Shown here piece by piece: positions 9,649 to 20,560 of a stretch of DNA of 64,000 nt. Numbering within the stretch: position 1 is the first letter of the stretch; each line of letters begins with the position of its first letter. The notes beneath the pieces were generated by a model. It saw only the letters and a program-made list of their open reading frames with translations. It searched no databases and was not told where the DNA came from. Origin of the DNA: Rhynchopus sp. YZ270_cl-10 (lineage: Eukaryota > Euglenozoa > Diplonemea > Diplonemida > Diplonemidae); the NCBI GenBank assembly GCA_964035575.1, contig OZ037888.1, positions 1,178,001 to 1,242,000 of the forward strand, written 5' to 3'. The position numbers were made by a program, and so were the translations under genes.

Positions 9649-10095
9649 GTGGCATTTCCGTGCCAATCCCGGCTTGTGGTGGGGTATATACGGAAAAATG
9701 GACAAAGTTTTAGTAACTTAAATTTTCGCAAAATATGAACCCATACTCGTAAACAAGGGTCATTTTCAGGAAAATTCGGAAAATTCCGAGATTTGGAAGC
9801 AATTTTTCTCCTGAAAATCAGTGGGTTTTCAGCCTCAAAACATACCGCGATTGGAATTTCCGGAATCCGTCCGCGCTGTGGTGGGGTCACTTTGCCGAAA
9901 TGGCCAATTTTTTGGTTTTGCCATGTGGGTAAAGAGGGCCAATGTAAATCCCACAACCAGATTTTCTCTCCCTGATCCTGACGTCTTGCAACATGAAAAT
10001 GCGCGAAAACACCGGCATTTGCATTTCCGGAATTCGTCCGTTCTGTGGTGGGGTCAATTTGCCGAAATGGACAAGTTCTTGGTTTTGGTCAAAAC
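9649..10095 (+). repeat. Three degenerate direct repeats of about 70 bases
   Basis: Units near 9649-9715, 9848-9920 and 10018-10095 share GCATTTCCG or GAATTTCCGGAAT, then CTGTGGTGGGGTCA, then GCCGAAATGGACAA. Spacing is about 170-200 bases. They may be the body of an old non-autonomous element or a decayed minisatellite. Confidence 0.55.
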
Positions 10096-10848
10096 CCGTC
10101 AGTGTAAGGTAAAGGGGGCAAGTGTTTGCCTGTAGAAACTGGAAGGGAACAGGCAGCGCCGCAGGCGCACGGTAACCAACTTTTTTTTTTCACTTTTTTT
10201 TTTCTCCTCTTTCTTTTGACTTTCCGAGCCAATTGCGTTCCACGGCGGGGTCACATGTATATGCAAGTCCACTATGTGGTGGTCTTACTCAACAATATTA
10301 GAACTTCTGGTTTCTTAATGAAATCCCCGTACTGCAAAAAAAAAACGTTCCTACCAAAACCCCCAAAAATCCCGGGATGAGGGATGGACTTTAGCGCGAG
10401 CCCTGGGCCCAATCGCCCCCTTTTTTATTTTCCACATTTCCCCCCCTTTTTTCGTGGGGAAAAAATCATTGTTTTTTTTTTGTTCTTCACAGGTGATATG
10501 CACCACACGCTACTGCCATCCCACGCACACATACCCCTGGTCTCCTTATCTTTCTTCCCTTCCTTTGTGATGTTCTGATTACGTTTTTGTCTTTGATATT
10601 TTTTTTGAATGATTTTTTGTACCCCCCCGCCCCCCGCCCCCGCCCTGAGAATATTGACCAATTGTGTTACTTTCTTTTTGTAACACACACACCTCGTCTT
10701 CACTAAAAAAGTAAAGACTTTTTTTTTATGTGTGTGGATATGCAGCTCTTCCCCCCCAAATACTGAAGTTATTTTTGCTGCGTTTCAAAAAAAAAAATGT
10801 GTGCAGAGGAAACGCTATTTTGATTTCAATTTAGCTTTTTCCTTTTAT

Positions 10849-10876
10849 TATGGAGTGTTGCTTCGCATTGAGAAAA
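10849..10876 (+). repeat. 28-base motif, copy 1
   Basis: The motif ATTATGGAGTGTTGCTTCGC recurs 127 bases downstream. Confidence 0.6.
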
Positions 10877-10975
10877 TTTTTTTTACTCGCCCCCCTTCCC
10901 TGCAAAAATAGCAACTCTCATTGAAAACTGGCAACACTTTTACTGGCAAGTGTTGTCTATAACCAAAAAAAAAAT

Positions 10976-11003
10976 TATTATGGAGTGTTGCTTCGCATTT
11001 AGA
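10976..11003 (+). repeat. 28-base motif, copy 2
   Basis: Nearly identical to the copy at 10849. A B-like segment (GTGTGCACGAGAG, then GTTCATC) follows directly at about 11008-11033. Confidence 0.6.
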
Positions 11004-11053
11004 TGTTGTGTGCACGAGAGACACGTTCATCCTAAGTTTTCTTTTGTGTTAAC

Positions 11054-11110
11054 CTCGAAATGGGTGCAGGGGTCCACGAAAGGGCTTTGTATTTCAAGTC
11101 AATTTCGTTT
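11054..11110 (+). repeat. Family A, shortened copy
   Basis: It keeps CGAAATGG, GGTCCACGA, AGGGCTTTGTATTTCAAGTC and the T-rich end. The GGTACACTGTCA centre is lost. Confidence 0.55.
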
Positions 11111-11644
11111 GACTAAGCTGTGTATGCTCGCAAAGCATAGTCAATCTTTCAGCTTTTCTTTGTTGTTCATGCTTTTTCATCTTTTTATTTTGAATATTTA
11201 TTTTGAAGGTTTTTATTCATTCTTTTGTCAGAAGTTTTTGAGTTCCGTTGGAAATGTGATTTTTTTTTTATCTAGGGAAAGATAACGACGACATGGTCTT
11301 TGATCTCAATAGACTGCAAGCAAATTATAACTGTCATCACGAAATGAAAATGGCAATCGTCTTTTCCTTTGTTTTCCCCCCACAAGATGCAGCATGCACA
11401 GGCATTTTTCATCTTTCAATTTTTTCATTTTCCGGATTCTCCTTCCATTCCCCGATGTGTGGATCCCCCATAGAGTGACTGCCCTCTCACCTTGCCTTGG
11501 AAATGTGTTCAATTTGGAAATCTGTTTTCCAAAAATAGGGGGCTCCTATAGCACCCCAAAAGTACTTGGAGTAACACTTCTCTCAGGTGACCGAGCACGT
11601 GGTCATGGAGTTGTCTCGATAACCTTATTCGTTTTAAGCCTTAA

Positions 11645-11692
11645 AGGTGTCTAAGCACGAGAGGCTTGGGGTTATCTTATAAACTTTTCTTT
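11645..11692 (+). repeat. Interspersed repeat family B, copy
   Basis: Family B reads GGTGACTAAGCACGAGAGG, then CTTAGGTTCATCTTA and TAAACTTTTCTTT. Its CTAAGC and GGCTTAG blocks can pair as a small hairpin. It shares the CACGAGAGG core with family A. This copy has GTCTAAGC and GGCTTGGGG variants. Confidence 0.6.
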
Positions 11693-12479
11693 TTTCTTTT
11701 TTTTTGGGGGGGATATTTCCTGAGTACGGATATTGAAGTGAGGCATGTGTCCTTGATATATGCTTCGAGCATGGGCATAGTGGTGAGTCGGGGTAGGAGC
11801 CTACGTACGTAGGTTCGTTTTTTTTTACCAGATTTTCTTTTTCTTTTTTTTTTTTTGTGCGCAATTCAGGGCGTTCGCTATCGCCATCGTTTTTTCCTGA
11901 TCGTGGCGAAATGCCAAAAACCCCGAAATTTTCGTTTTTTTACTAGTGCTTAAAATAGGTCAAAAAAAATTTTCCCGCCGGAGAGAAGTTAGTTCGTGGG
12001 GTGAATCCCTGGTACTGAATGGTCAAAAAAAATTTGCTATTTGCGCGTGATCCCTTCCCCAGCACAAGTGATATTACAGCTGAACTTTCCTGATACTAAA
12101 ACCAGCAAAACGATGGAGAATTTCATCAATTCCCCCTCACTGAGGGTCTCTTTGTGTTGTTTAATCAAACAGATGTACAAGAGAGGCATCTGTCATATGA
12201 GACTTCATCCTTATTTTGATTATTTTCAACTCTCTGCCGTTGAAAGTAGAGTTGACACGAGCAGTGACACCTTCTATAACAGGGGGTACGGTACACCTTC
12301 AGCAGACTGCAGGATTGAGGAGCGAGCGGGAGTGCTGGGGAAACTTCCTCTCACGGCAGGCGGGTTTGCGGATGATTTTGAGTACAGTGGACATGCACCC
12401 CTCTGCGACCCCCCCTCCGGGGGGGTCTACAGGGTGGTGGGGAGAAATCTCTCTCTCTCTTTTTTTTTTTTTTTCCCCC

Positions 12480-12480
12480 T

Positions 12481-12543
<63 letters not shown>

Positions 12544-12544
12544 T
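12480..12544. repeat. (TTTA)n microsatellite
   Basis: About sixteen uninterrupted TTTA units. A GC-rich imperfect palindrome, GGGTTTCGCCCC/GGGGCGAAGCCC, follows immediately. Confidence 0.9.
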
Positions 12545-13051
12545 ACAGGGTTTCGCCCCGGTGGGGCGAAGCCCTGGGGCGAAATAAAATGTCATTTTTT
12601 CAGGAAAAGATTTTTTTAACGAAAAAAAATATTTTTCGCCCCGGGGCGAACGCCCTGGCGCAATTTCAGTTTTGCCCCTCTCTCTATCTTTGCCATTGAT
12701 TTTTTTTTTTGAACAGAAAAAAACAGAAAAACGAAAACAACCAAAAATCATCCCAAAAAAAGGGGATTTGCAAAAAAAAAAAACAACAAAGGGTACCCCC
12801 CAACTATTTCCCCCTCCAGGAGAACGCTGCTGTGTCCGAAGAAACAACTACAAAACACGATTGCAACATTTTTTTTTTTTGAATAAAAGCTCGATTGAAA
12901 AGGCGCCTTTACTTTCATCGAAGGAATTCCCCACACCTGCTTTCAAACACCCACCACCCTTCGACAGGCGGGACCTCTACACCACCTTTTCCCAACGCTG
13001 TGTAGCGTAGTTCACGAGCTCCCCTGCCCTTTGCACACAACACACAACATA

Positions 13052-14714
13052 ATGTCACTCGACGTCACACTGGACCCATGCAGCGAGCTTAGGTTTGAAG
13101 TGGTATGCCCCCTCTCCTGACATATGTGTTTGATCACTAATAGGGGTAATTCTTGCACAGAATATGGCCCCAAGAAATATGTGTGTGATATTCGTTTTAA
13201 AATGATGTTTAACACCGGCATGTTTGATACACTCCTGTTTACAGCCTGCAAATGCAAGACCTGCAAAGATCCAGCTCGTGCCCGAAGATAGCAAGTTTGC
13301 GGAAATCAATGGATCTGAAATGGCCCCCGGGTATGTTCCTCCTGCCAATATTACACACATCACTATATGACAGACGCTTTTATGAATTCCCGCGAGGTTC
13401 CACTGGGTCCGTGTACACGTGGCATGGATGTGCGCTCAAGATCCAGAACCTTCCCGAGGACCAGATGTACACAGCAGAGGCACCTGCCATGCAGCACTAT
13501 GCGCATGCGCACTCAGTGTTGGAGCAGCAGAGGCGTGCGGCAAAGGAGCGCATCTTCGAGAGGAAGGATGCGTCTGCAGAAGGGCCGCGCGCGCTTGTCT
13601 GTGGCGGGCCGAGCTCTGGCAAGTCGACTGTGTGCAATGTGCTGGTGAACTACGCGTCGCGGTTGGATTGGCAGCTGACGTTTGTGGACCTGGACATCTC
13701 GTGCAACAGTATCACGATCCCCGGTGCTGTGGCGGCTGCGCCTGTGGACATCCCTGTGCCTGTGGAGGAGGGGTACTCTTTGTTCCCACCACTGAGCTAT
13801 TTCTATGCGTCGAGCAACCTGGACAAGAAGGGTCACGAGCTGTACCACCTGCATGTCACGTCGCTGGCGGAGAAGGTGAACGAGCGACATGCGCTCAACG
13901 ACAATGCACGGTGCGGGGGGATGATTGTGAAGGCGATGTCGTCCAAGTACACAAGCAAGGATGTGCTGCACGCCGTGCGCCAGTTCCGGATAGACACCAT
14001 CTTCGTCATGGGCGACGACAAGCTGTATGCACAGCTGCGCTCGGGGATTGCGAGAGAAGGTATGTTCGCAGATATGCACTTTCTCTTTTCATCCGCACAC
14101 CCCACAGGGCTCCCAGCAAAGCTCCTCCAGCTCCCACGCAGCGGTGGGGTGGTCACGAAGTCCGACACACAACGCGACGTCGCGCGCAAGGAGCGCATTC
14201 AGTCGTACTTCTACGGTATGCAACACTTCCAGCAATCCTCTGCCCCACCACACACCCACCACAGGATGGCCGCATCTGCAGCTGAGCCCACACACCTACA
14301 TCATAACCGACTTCGAGAAAATCAAAATCGTCAAGATCGGTGCCATGCCGAATGTGCACATGGTATGTCTCTCCCAATTCCCTTTTTGGGATAACCTCCG
14401 ACTGCACAACTTCACTTTTGTTTCCCCTTCAGGAAGGACTGCTGCCCATTGGAGAAGACTCTGCACTGACCCCACTCGACCCGACTGTGGTGCCGGTCTC
14501 GAAGGAAATGGAGCAGAGTCTGGTTGGCTTCTCCCAGGCTGAGAACATTGAAGATTGCGCGCGATTGCCTGTGTCCGGGTTTGGCCTGGTGCTCGCGGTC
14601 AACCTTGACGCAAAACAGCTGCACCTTCGAGTCCCGATGCTCGTGAAAGAACTCAACTGCACTGCGTTGCTTCTGGGAGACATCCGTTCGTATGCAGGAC
14701 ACGATCGAGCGTAG
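13052..14714 (+). CDS. CLP1: CLP1: mRNA cleavage factor / polynucleotide 5'-kinase family
   Basis: Clp1 is a nuclear subunit of the pre-mRNA 3'-end cleavage machinery, related to RNA 5'-hydroxyl kinases. I read six exons: 13052-13102, 13245-13330, 13374-14059, 14108-14215, 14265-14362 and 14433-14714. They are joined at GT-AG sites in frame to give 436 residues, the usual family length. The N-terminal beta domain begins SLDVTLDPCSELRFEV and ends at the family's YTWHGC motif. The Walker A loop (GGPSSGKST) lies near residue 123, with FVDLD in a Walker B position. The C-terminal domain ends in a typical LLLGDI segment. Intron 1 holds a LINE 3'-tail relic. A pyrimidine-rich stretch ending in AG at 13004-13005 precedes the start. 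Confidence 0.92.
13129..13174 (-). mobile_element. Truncated LINE 3' tail inside CLP1 intron 1
   Basis: About 45 bases match the 3' end of the LINE at 935-980 with roughly three differences, on the same minus strand. ATATGTG occurs on both sides (about 13122-13128 and 13178-13185) and looks like a target-site duplication. It is probably a severely 5'-truncated insertion. Its TG-containing target resembles the site of the full copy. Confidence 0.75.
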
Positions 14715-15199
14715 CCACAGTTTTAAAAAAAATATGGATATTTTGCAAACTTTTGTTAGAGGGGTGGGGAGAGGTGGGTTCAAAGAAGAAAATGTGGGAT
14801 TTTTTTTGCTGGGGTTCGCAAAAAAAAGGGGGAGCTTATTGGTTGCGATTCCCGAATGGGGTATTATTTTTTGAAAACACTGATTTGCTCGAGTGGGGGT
14901 ATTTGTGTCTGCTCGGTGAAAGGTGGGTTCTTTTAAAAAAATGTCGCAACTCAAATATTTAAGGTAGTGACGTAAGGAAAAAAAATGGGAAACGAAACAA
15001 AAAAAAAGCAAAAAAAAATACAAAAAATACAAAACCAGTAAAACTGAGAGGTGGCAGCTTCATGCCATTTTTAGTTATCCGCCACAAAAAAAAAAAAAAA
15101 TGTCGTTCTTTTTTCCCCCCTCATCCTCCTCCTCCTCCTCCTCCTCCTCACAACATTTTTCATACGCTATCAACACCCCTAGAACCAAAAAAAAGCAAA
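14715..15199. other. CLP1-ISY1 spacer
   Basis: A/T-rich, with poly-A runs and no repeat family I recognise. Its right end carries a long pyrimidine stretch including (TCC)n, then an AG at 15181-15182 just upstream of the ISY1 start. Confidence 0.5.
15122..15149. repeat. (TCC)n pyrimidine tract before ISY1
   Basis: A run of TCC triplets inside a 40-base pyrimidine stretch. It may serve as the polypyrimidine tract for the AG at 15181-15182. Confidence 0.6.
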
Positions 15200-16185
15200 A
15201 TGGCAAAAAAAGGTAAGGACATCTCGGATCAGTACATGAAACTGATGGCAGGGGAGGCTGCAAGCCGTCGTGGTGGGAAGAGGGGTGGGGGCTCGCGACG
15301 GCCGTATATGGCAAGCGACTGCAAGGACCTCAACGATGCTGAGATGTTCCGCATGCAAATTATGCACGAAATCAAAGCAAAAGTGAACGAGATCCAAAAT
15401 GCAAGCCTTGGGGAATTCAAAATCCGCGAGTTAAACGATGAGATCAACAAGCTGGTCAGCGAGCGCGGCCACTGGCAGCGTCAGATCAAGGAGCTGGGCG
15501 GGCCAGACCACTTCCTCAGCACCTCACGCGACACGGAGGGCAGCCGTCCTCGTGGTGGTGGTGGCTACACATACTACGGTGCCGCTAAGAACCTTCCCGG
15601 TGTGCGCGAGCTCTTCGAAGTCGAGACGCAGGGCCCTGCGAAGCGCTCGCGCACAGAGCTGTACCGCTCGATCACGCCAGACTACTACGGTTTTAGAGAT
15701 GAGGACGACGGCCTTCTGCTTCCGTTGGAGCAGCGTGCAGAAGAGAAATACAGAAAGCGTGCAGTGCAAGAGTTCAAGAAGAAGCAGGCCGAAGGTGTCG
15801 AATTCAAGTGTGACCTGGAAGAGGACGGCGACGAAGCAGCATCAATGGCAGTCCCCTCCCAAGCCGAAGTCGACAGAAGGCTTCTTGAAAAGAAGAAGAG
15901 ACAGCTGCTCGCGCGATACGGCATCCAGGAGGTTTTGGTATGTGGGGTCGCTGTGTGTTTTTCCTCCGTTTTTTTCAAAAAAAAAAATGCCGATTCTAAT
16001 AATGCCTCACCCGTTAGGGTGCCATCCACGAAAAAATTAGCAAAAAATAAATCACACAGGCTTTCGACCAGAACGAAGAGCGCAGAGCAGCGGACGGGCG
16101 TGAAGGGGAGGCAGTTGTCCAGGGGCCCGCCAGACAACCCGGCACCTCCCCCCTCCCGTCCACAAGCCCAATACCAGAACGGTAG
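15200..16185 (+). CDS. ISY1: ISY1: pre-mRNA splicing factor
   Basis: Isy1 is a spliceosome component that helps link the NineTeen complex to the catalytic core. Two exons (15200-15937 and 16060-16185, phase 0, GTATG donor) give 287 residues. Family landmarks are clear: ASLGEFKIRELNDEINKLV, then HWQRQIKELGGPD around residues 75-115, then YYGAAKNLPGVRELFE near 150, and a charged coiled segment (RRLLEKKKRQLLARYGIQ) before the intron. The start is the first ATG after a strong pyrimidine-AG site at 15181. An upstream in-frame ATG at 15062 would add a low-complexity proline/histidine stretch and is less likely. The C-terminal tail after the intron is low in complexity and not conserved. Confidence 0.92.
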
Positions 16186-16801
16186 AACGACCACCCACGG
16201 GACGACAAAGGCAGTTCTAGGTACTGCTGAACGGGCTGGGGGGGGAAGGGGGGGGCTTTACGTTTGCAAAAATTATCTTGCAGCTTTGGGGACAACTGGG
16301 TGGGGCAGGATAGGAGGTTGTTGGAAGGTCCCCGGGAGGGAAGGGGTTTTTGCCTTAGCATGAGGGAGTAATTAGCGATGCAAAAACACCCCTCGCCCCC
16401 TCACAACGAAAGAAACGGCCACCTTTCGGGGATCAAAAGAAAGGGGTTGGGGGGGTCGGGGGTGGGGGTGTGTGGTGGCTAGAGGGGTGGTGCGCTCGAT
16501 GGGGGGGGGTGGCTGCACACCCCCCTCTGTGTCCCTTCTCGCTCTTATTCTTGTTCTACCGTCCCCAGATTCCCTCCTAGGAACTTAGTTGGTAATCCTC
16601 TTCTCCCTTTTTTTATACAAAATTACGAACCCAGCTGGGGATGTGACATTATCCCTTGACAACGTCCTTTGTGCAAGACCACAGGGTTGTTGTGCGATAA
16701 CGAGCAACGAGAAGAGAGGTATTTGTATTGCAATAAGTTATGGTGCATTTCTTTTTCTAGGGTCGGGGTTGGGGAAACGACACAAACAAAAAAAAGGGAA
16801 G
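16186..16801. other. ISY1-metaxin spacer
   Basis: G-rich runs dominate 16230-16520. No gene or dispersed repeat is recognised. The spacer ends in a TTTCTTTTTCTAG acceptor-like site (AG at 16759-16760), 41 bases before the next start. Confidence 0.5.
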
Positions 16802-18418
16802 ATGGCCGACAGCGCTGTGGTGGAGTTGCACACATCGCCTCCTGCGTATGGTGAGGAGGCGCGCGATCCGTACTGCATTTCGGCACAGCGTTTGCTTGCG
16901 CTGTCTGGTGTGTCGTGCGATGTTGTGAGTGAGGCTGCGAACACTGCGCTGGTCCCCGCAATGGTCATATTTGGCGAGACGATGAGCGGCGACCCACACC
17001 TGAATGAGATCTCGGGGGCCACGCCGGCAGAAGGCTTCGCAGCGATCGAAGCCTTCCTCAAGGCATGTGGTGCGTCGGCAGGCCCAGTGGCACGTCTCGA
17101 GTCGTTGCCGTCACAACGGCATGGCCAAGCGGTCTCGCTCAGAACCTACTTCGACTCAGTGTTGATGCCACCTCTCGACTGGGCACGTGCCAACCAGCAC
17201 CGTGCATCACACAGAGCAGAGCTGGCGAAGTCGGCAGGCATCTTGAAGGTATGTTATGAGAGAGCAAGAGGGTAAAGTGGCATCATGCAGTATATTGTGT
17301 GGATCGAATGTAGCAAGAGTTGGTACAAAAGCTTAATGGAAGTGGTCCCTGTATCGTAGTCTGATAAAGAGGCTGAAAGGTCCACTGTACCACTATTCCA
17401 GTTGTGGGATAGTGGTAACAAAATCGAAAAACTGTTTGTAGCTAAGAAATAAAAATCGTGTTTGTTCGGAGGTACTCCCAAGGTACTATTACAACAATCT
17501 GAATCCATAGTTTTCAAAAGAACAAAAACCAACAACCCACAGAGACTGCTCATGCGCCAGACATACTCTATATCACATGCGATACAGTCCTTAGAAACGC
17601 GTGCCCATGACAGACACATGCTGTCTGCTACCGACGCTGTCGAGCTTTCGGTGGTATTGTCCCCTCCCTCCCTCTCCCCTCTATGAACGGTGAGACTTAC
17701 ACTTTCAACTTCTCTTTTTTCCGGCGAATCTCTTTACGAAGTAGTCCAATGACATCCTGGCTTTTGCAACGTTCCGCAGCGTCATGCCGAACACTTCGTT
17801 GTTGTATCCCAGACATCACATCACATCACCACATCACGTCACGCAGGAAGGCTACAACGCAGCAGAAACGCTCCTGAAAGCATCCACAACACCGTGGCTG
17901 CTCTCCGCACAGGGCCCCACCGTGCTCGACGTCGTTGTCTCAGCAATGCTGCTGTGCCACAAGACACAGCCGATGCTTTGGTACGAGCTGCAGAAGGTTT
18001 GCGCCTCCCCCCCTCCTTGTTTTTCCCACCTCACACATGACACATTTTTTCGCAACCTTTCCCTTTGGCACTGTTCATTACCCCACAACACCTACAACAC
18101 CCACAACACCCACATCACCCACAGAAAGAGCGAGTTGTAGCGTGGGTGGAACGGTGCAAGGCGCACACAGAGACGTCGCGCATTGATGTGCGCCCGCTTG
18201 TGTCCGTCGAGCGCCAGGCAAACCCCTACGAGGAGGGCCGCCTTGTGGCCGTTGTGACGATGGCAACGATCTTCGGCGTGTACTGCACGTACTTCAGCTC
18301 GTTCCTCCGGAGGGTCATCAGGCCTGTCACCTCCATTCTCACCCTAGCCTCCTCCTACAGTGACATCGTGAAGCAGTACTGGCACATCGTCCGTGGGGTT
18401 GCAACGCTCACACAATAA
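16802..18418 (+). CDS. Metaxin-like GST-fold membrane protein
   Basis: Metaxins and Sam35/37 proteins sit on the mitochondrial outer membrane and help insert beta-barrel proteins. Three exons (16802-17248, 17847-17996, 18125-18418) splice in frame to 296 residues. The N-terminal part (PYCISAQRLLALSGVSCDVV) fits the thioredoxin-like half of a GST fold. The segment PWLLSAQGPTVLDVVVSAMLL fits the metaxin/GST C-terminal half. A hydrophobic segment (VVTMATIFGVYCTYF, about residue 245) near the C-terminus could anchor it in a membrane. Intron 1 is long for this genome at about 600 bases, and the second donor is GTTTG rather than GTATG. Similarity is weak, and another GST-like family is possible. 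Confidence 0.55.
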
Positions 18419-18610
18419 AATGCAATGGGTGGGTGGGTAGGAGCGTATGCTGGGGCATACAACGTTCCATGGGTTTATGGGGATTGCTTGAAACTGAAGT
18501 CTGCAAGCGGTACTTTTGTTTTCAAAAAAAAGAGCTGACCTTTCACATACATTTTCTCCACAGTAATGCGTTTCATATTGGCCGTAGCAACGAGCTTCAA
18601 TCCAGCCACT

Positions 18611-18665
18611 TCTAAGGTGGTTAGGACTGCGCATGAAAAGGCTTAGGGTCATCTAACATCCTCTT
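18611..18665 (+). repeat. Family B, diverged copy
   Basis: It keeps AAGGTGGTTAGGAC, then AAAAGGCTTAGGGTCATCT, just upstream of the ankyrin gene. Confidence 0.45.
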
Positions 18666-18729
18666 CCTCACGATAAAACTCTTACTTTATGAGAACACAT
18701 CCCATATCAGGCAACACACCCTCTCCACC

Positions 18730-20493
18730 ATGCCGTGCTATGACGCGCTGATGCCTTGGGAGCTGCAGGAGGAGCTTCAGGTGCAGGTTCTCAACAACAA
18801 CCGTGGGGCCGTGCGCGACCTGGTTGCACGCCTGTCTGAGACGTATCTGGATAGCCAGGACCGGGCAGGGCGCACACCGCTGTTCAATGCGTGCAGGCTT
18901 GGGTACACCGAGATTGCGTCGCAGCTGCTGAAGGCAGGGACAGACATGAACATCACAGATGACGCCTGCGACACGCCGCTCACCTCCGCCTGCTTCCACG
19001 GGCACTACGACATCGTGCGTGCGCTCTGCCTTGCCGGTGCTGACCCCACCATGGGCGGCTGCAACGGCAGCACCCCATACAACAGAGCCCTCGAAGGCAA
19101 CCAACCACACGCCGCAGAAATCGTAAAAGTCTTTGAAACACTGTGGCGCTCTCGGTTTGTCTTCCAAGCAGAAGCAAAGAAGCGTGCCATGACGTGCAAA
19201 GTGGAGGTCTCAAAGCGACAGGCGTTGTCACAACAGTTTGTCGAAGAGCTGCGCATCACAAACAAGCTGATCAACTCCAGGGAGCTCGACGCACTTATGC
19301 CCGACGACGACAGCGACGACGGATCGGTCGTACGGTTCACCAAAGACGAGGTGGCGCGCATTGGCACAGCAAAGACCTCAGTGCAAACCTGGAGCAAAGA
19401 CGTCAGCAGCATCTCCGACTCTGCCAGCGTGTCGCACCACGTGTCGCCACTGCTCGCACCCCACACAGCAGCATCCTCATACGAGGAAGAGGAAGAGGAG
19501 TACTCCGAAGACAACGTTCTCCCAGTAGCCAAGCGGGCTGTGTCGGTCATCTCCTGCGACGTTGTGTCTGCGGTGCCGGAGGTGCAGGAGCAGGAGGTCG
19601 CCCCGCAGGCGTGGGTGCGTGCACAGCACACAGTGTCGGACCAGACGTCGTGCTATGAACGTGGCTCGCAGGCACCGCCGCCTAGCCCAGTCGCGTCGCA
19701 GCATGTGAGTGTGTGCAGTGGGGTGGTGCCTGTGGCACAGAGTGTGGTGAGTCATAGTGTGGCCCGCAGTGTGCCGCCCGTTGTAGCGCGCAGTGTGGCC
19801 AGTTCTGCGCCGGTTGTTCCCACCCCTGCCCCCGCTTCTACAGCCACCGTCGCGTCCGCCCCTGCAAGCCAAAAGGACTCCGCAGCCTACCAAATCCTCT
19901 GTGCCGCAGCGCACAGAGGCGAGCTGCAGACCTGCATGCGTCTTGCACCCCGCGTCCCCCTCGAGCGTGTCGACGACAGCAGCCACACCCCGCTGGTCTG
20001 GGCAGTCGTGGGCGGACACGTGCACGTTGTGCGGTGGTTGCTGTCGGAGGGTGTTGACGCAACGAGGCGGGACTCATGTGGGTACACGCCGCTGTTCCAC
20101 GCAGTGCAGCATGGGAAGGACGAGATGGTTGCTTTGTTAGGGCAGCTTGGGCATGGACTGGTGCATGCGGAGGACAACGAAGGGCACAACCTGGTGCAGT
20201 GGGCAGCGTTTTCGGGGAGTACGAGCACGCTGCGGCTGCTGGTGGAACGCTTCCGTGTGGGCGTCGACGTCCTCGACAAGGACGGCAAGTCGGCCCTGCA
20301 CTGGGCTGCGCTCAAAGGCAACACAACTGCCGTGCAGTACCTGCTCCCTCGGTGCGCCGTCAGCCTCCCCTTCCAGAAGGACGCAAACGGGAACACTGCA
20401 GAAGACCAAGCACGCCTCGGGGCACACCTCAAGACAGCAGAGGTGTTGCGCACACACTGCGTCACCCTCTCGCAGCCACAGAGGCTTATTTGA
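18730..20493 (+). CDS. Ankyrin-repeat protein with two ankyrin blocks
   Basis: A single-exon gene of 587 residues. Ankyrin repeats at about residues 50-125 (GRTPLFNACRLGYTEIASQLLKAG, then DTPLTSACFHGHYDIVRALCLAG) are followed by a basic helical stretch and an acidic patch. A long region rich in valine, serine and alanine then leads to a second block of ankyrin repeats at about 395-570 (HTPLVWAVVGGHVHVVRWLLSEG and further units). There is no membrane segment, signal peptide or catalytic domain, so it is probably a cytosolic scaffold. The start is the first ATG after CCATATCAG and a short pyrimidine run. The partner is unknown. Confidence 0.85.
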   Translation: MPCYDALMPWELQEELQVQVLNNNRGAVRDLVARLSETYLDSQDRAGRTPLFNACRLGYTEIASQLLKAGTDMNITDDACDTPLTSACFHGHYDIVRALCLAGADPTMGGCNGSTPYNRALEGNQPHAAEIVKVFETLWRSRFVFQAEAKKRAMTCKVEVSKRQALSQQFVEELRITNKLINSRELDALMPDDDSDDGSVVRFTKDEVARIGTAKTSVQTWSKDVSSISDSASVSHHVSPLLAPHTAASSYEEEEEEYSEDNVLPVAKRAVSVISCDVVSAVPEVQEQEVAPQAWVRAQHTVSDQTSCYERGSQAPPPSPVASQHVSVCSGVVPVAQSVVSHSVARSVPPVVARSVASSAPVVPTPAPASTATVASAPASQKDSAAYQILCAAAHRGELQTCMRLAPRVPLERVDDSSHTPLVWAVVGGHVHVVRWLLSEGVDATRRDSCGYTPLFHAVQHGKDEMVALLGQLGHGLVHAEDNEGHNLVQWAAFSGSTSTLRLLVERFRVGVDVLDKDGKSALHWAALKGNTTAVQYLLPRCAVSLPFQKDANGNTAEDQARLGAHLKTAEVLRTHCVTLSQPQRLI

Positions 20494-20560
20494 GTTTCTT
20501 TGTGTTTGGACCCCTGTTCGTTGGCATTAACAGCTCCCATTGAAGATAACCGTTGTCTGT

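Larger units (their letters stand above)
9125..13051. other. Long spacer between the LINE and CLP1
   Basis: I see no convincing gene in these 3.9 kb. Contents are a MITE (9372-9469), degenerate direct repeats (9649-10095), paired copies of a 28-base motif (10849 and 10976), scattered A- and B-type repeats, a (TTTA)n microsatellite and two GC-rich palindromes (about 12547-12573 and 12640-12656). An open frame of 192 codons ending at 12619 is discussed under rejected items. Confidence 0.55.

Noticed and set aside
12041-12619. A 192-codon plus-strand frame
   Set aside because: It starts at a non-ATG codon, runs through the (TTTA)n microsatellite and shows no conserved pattern.
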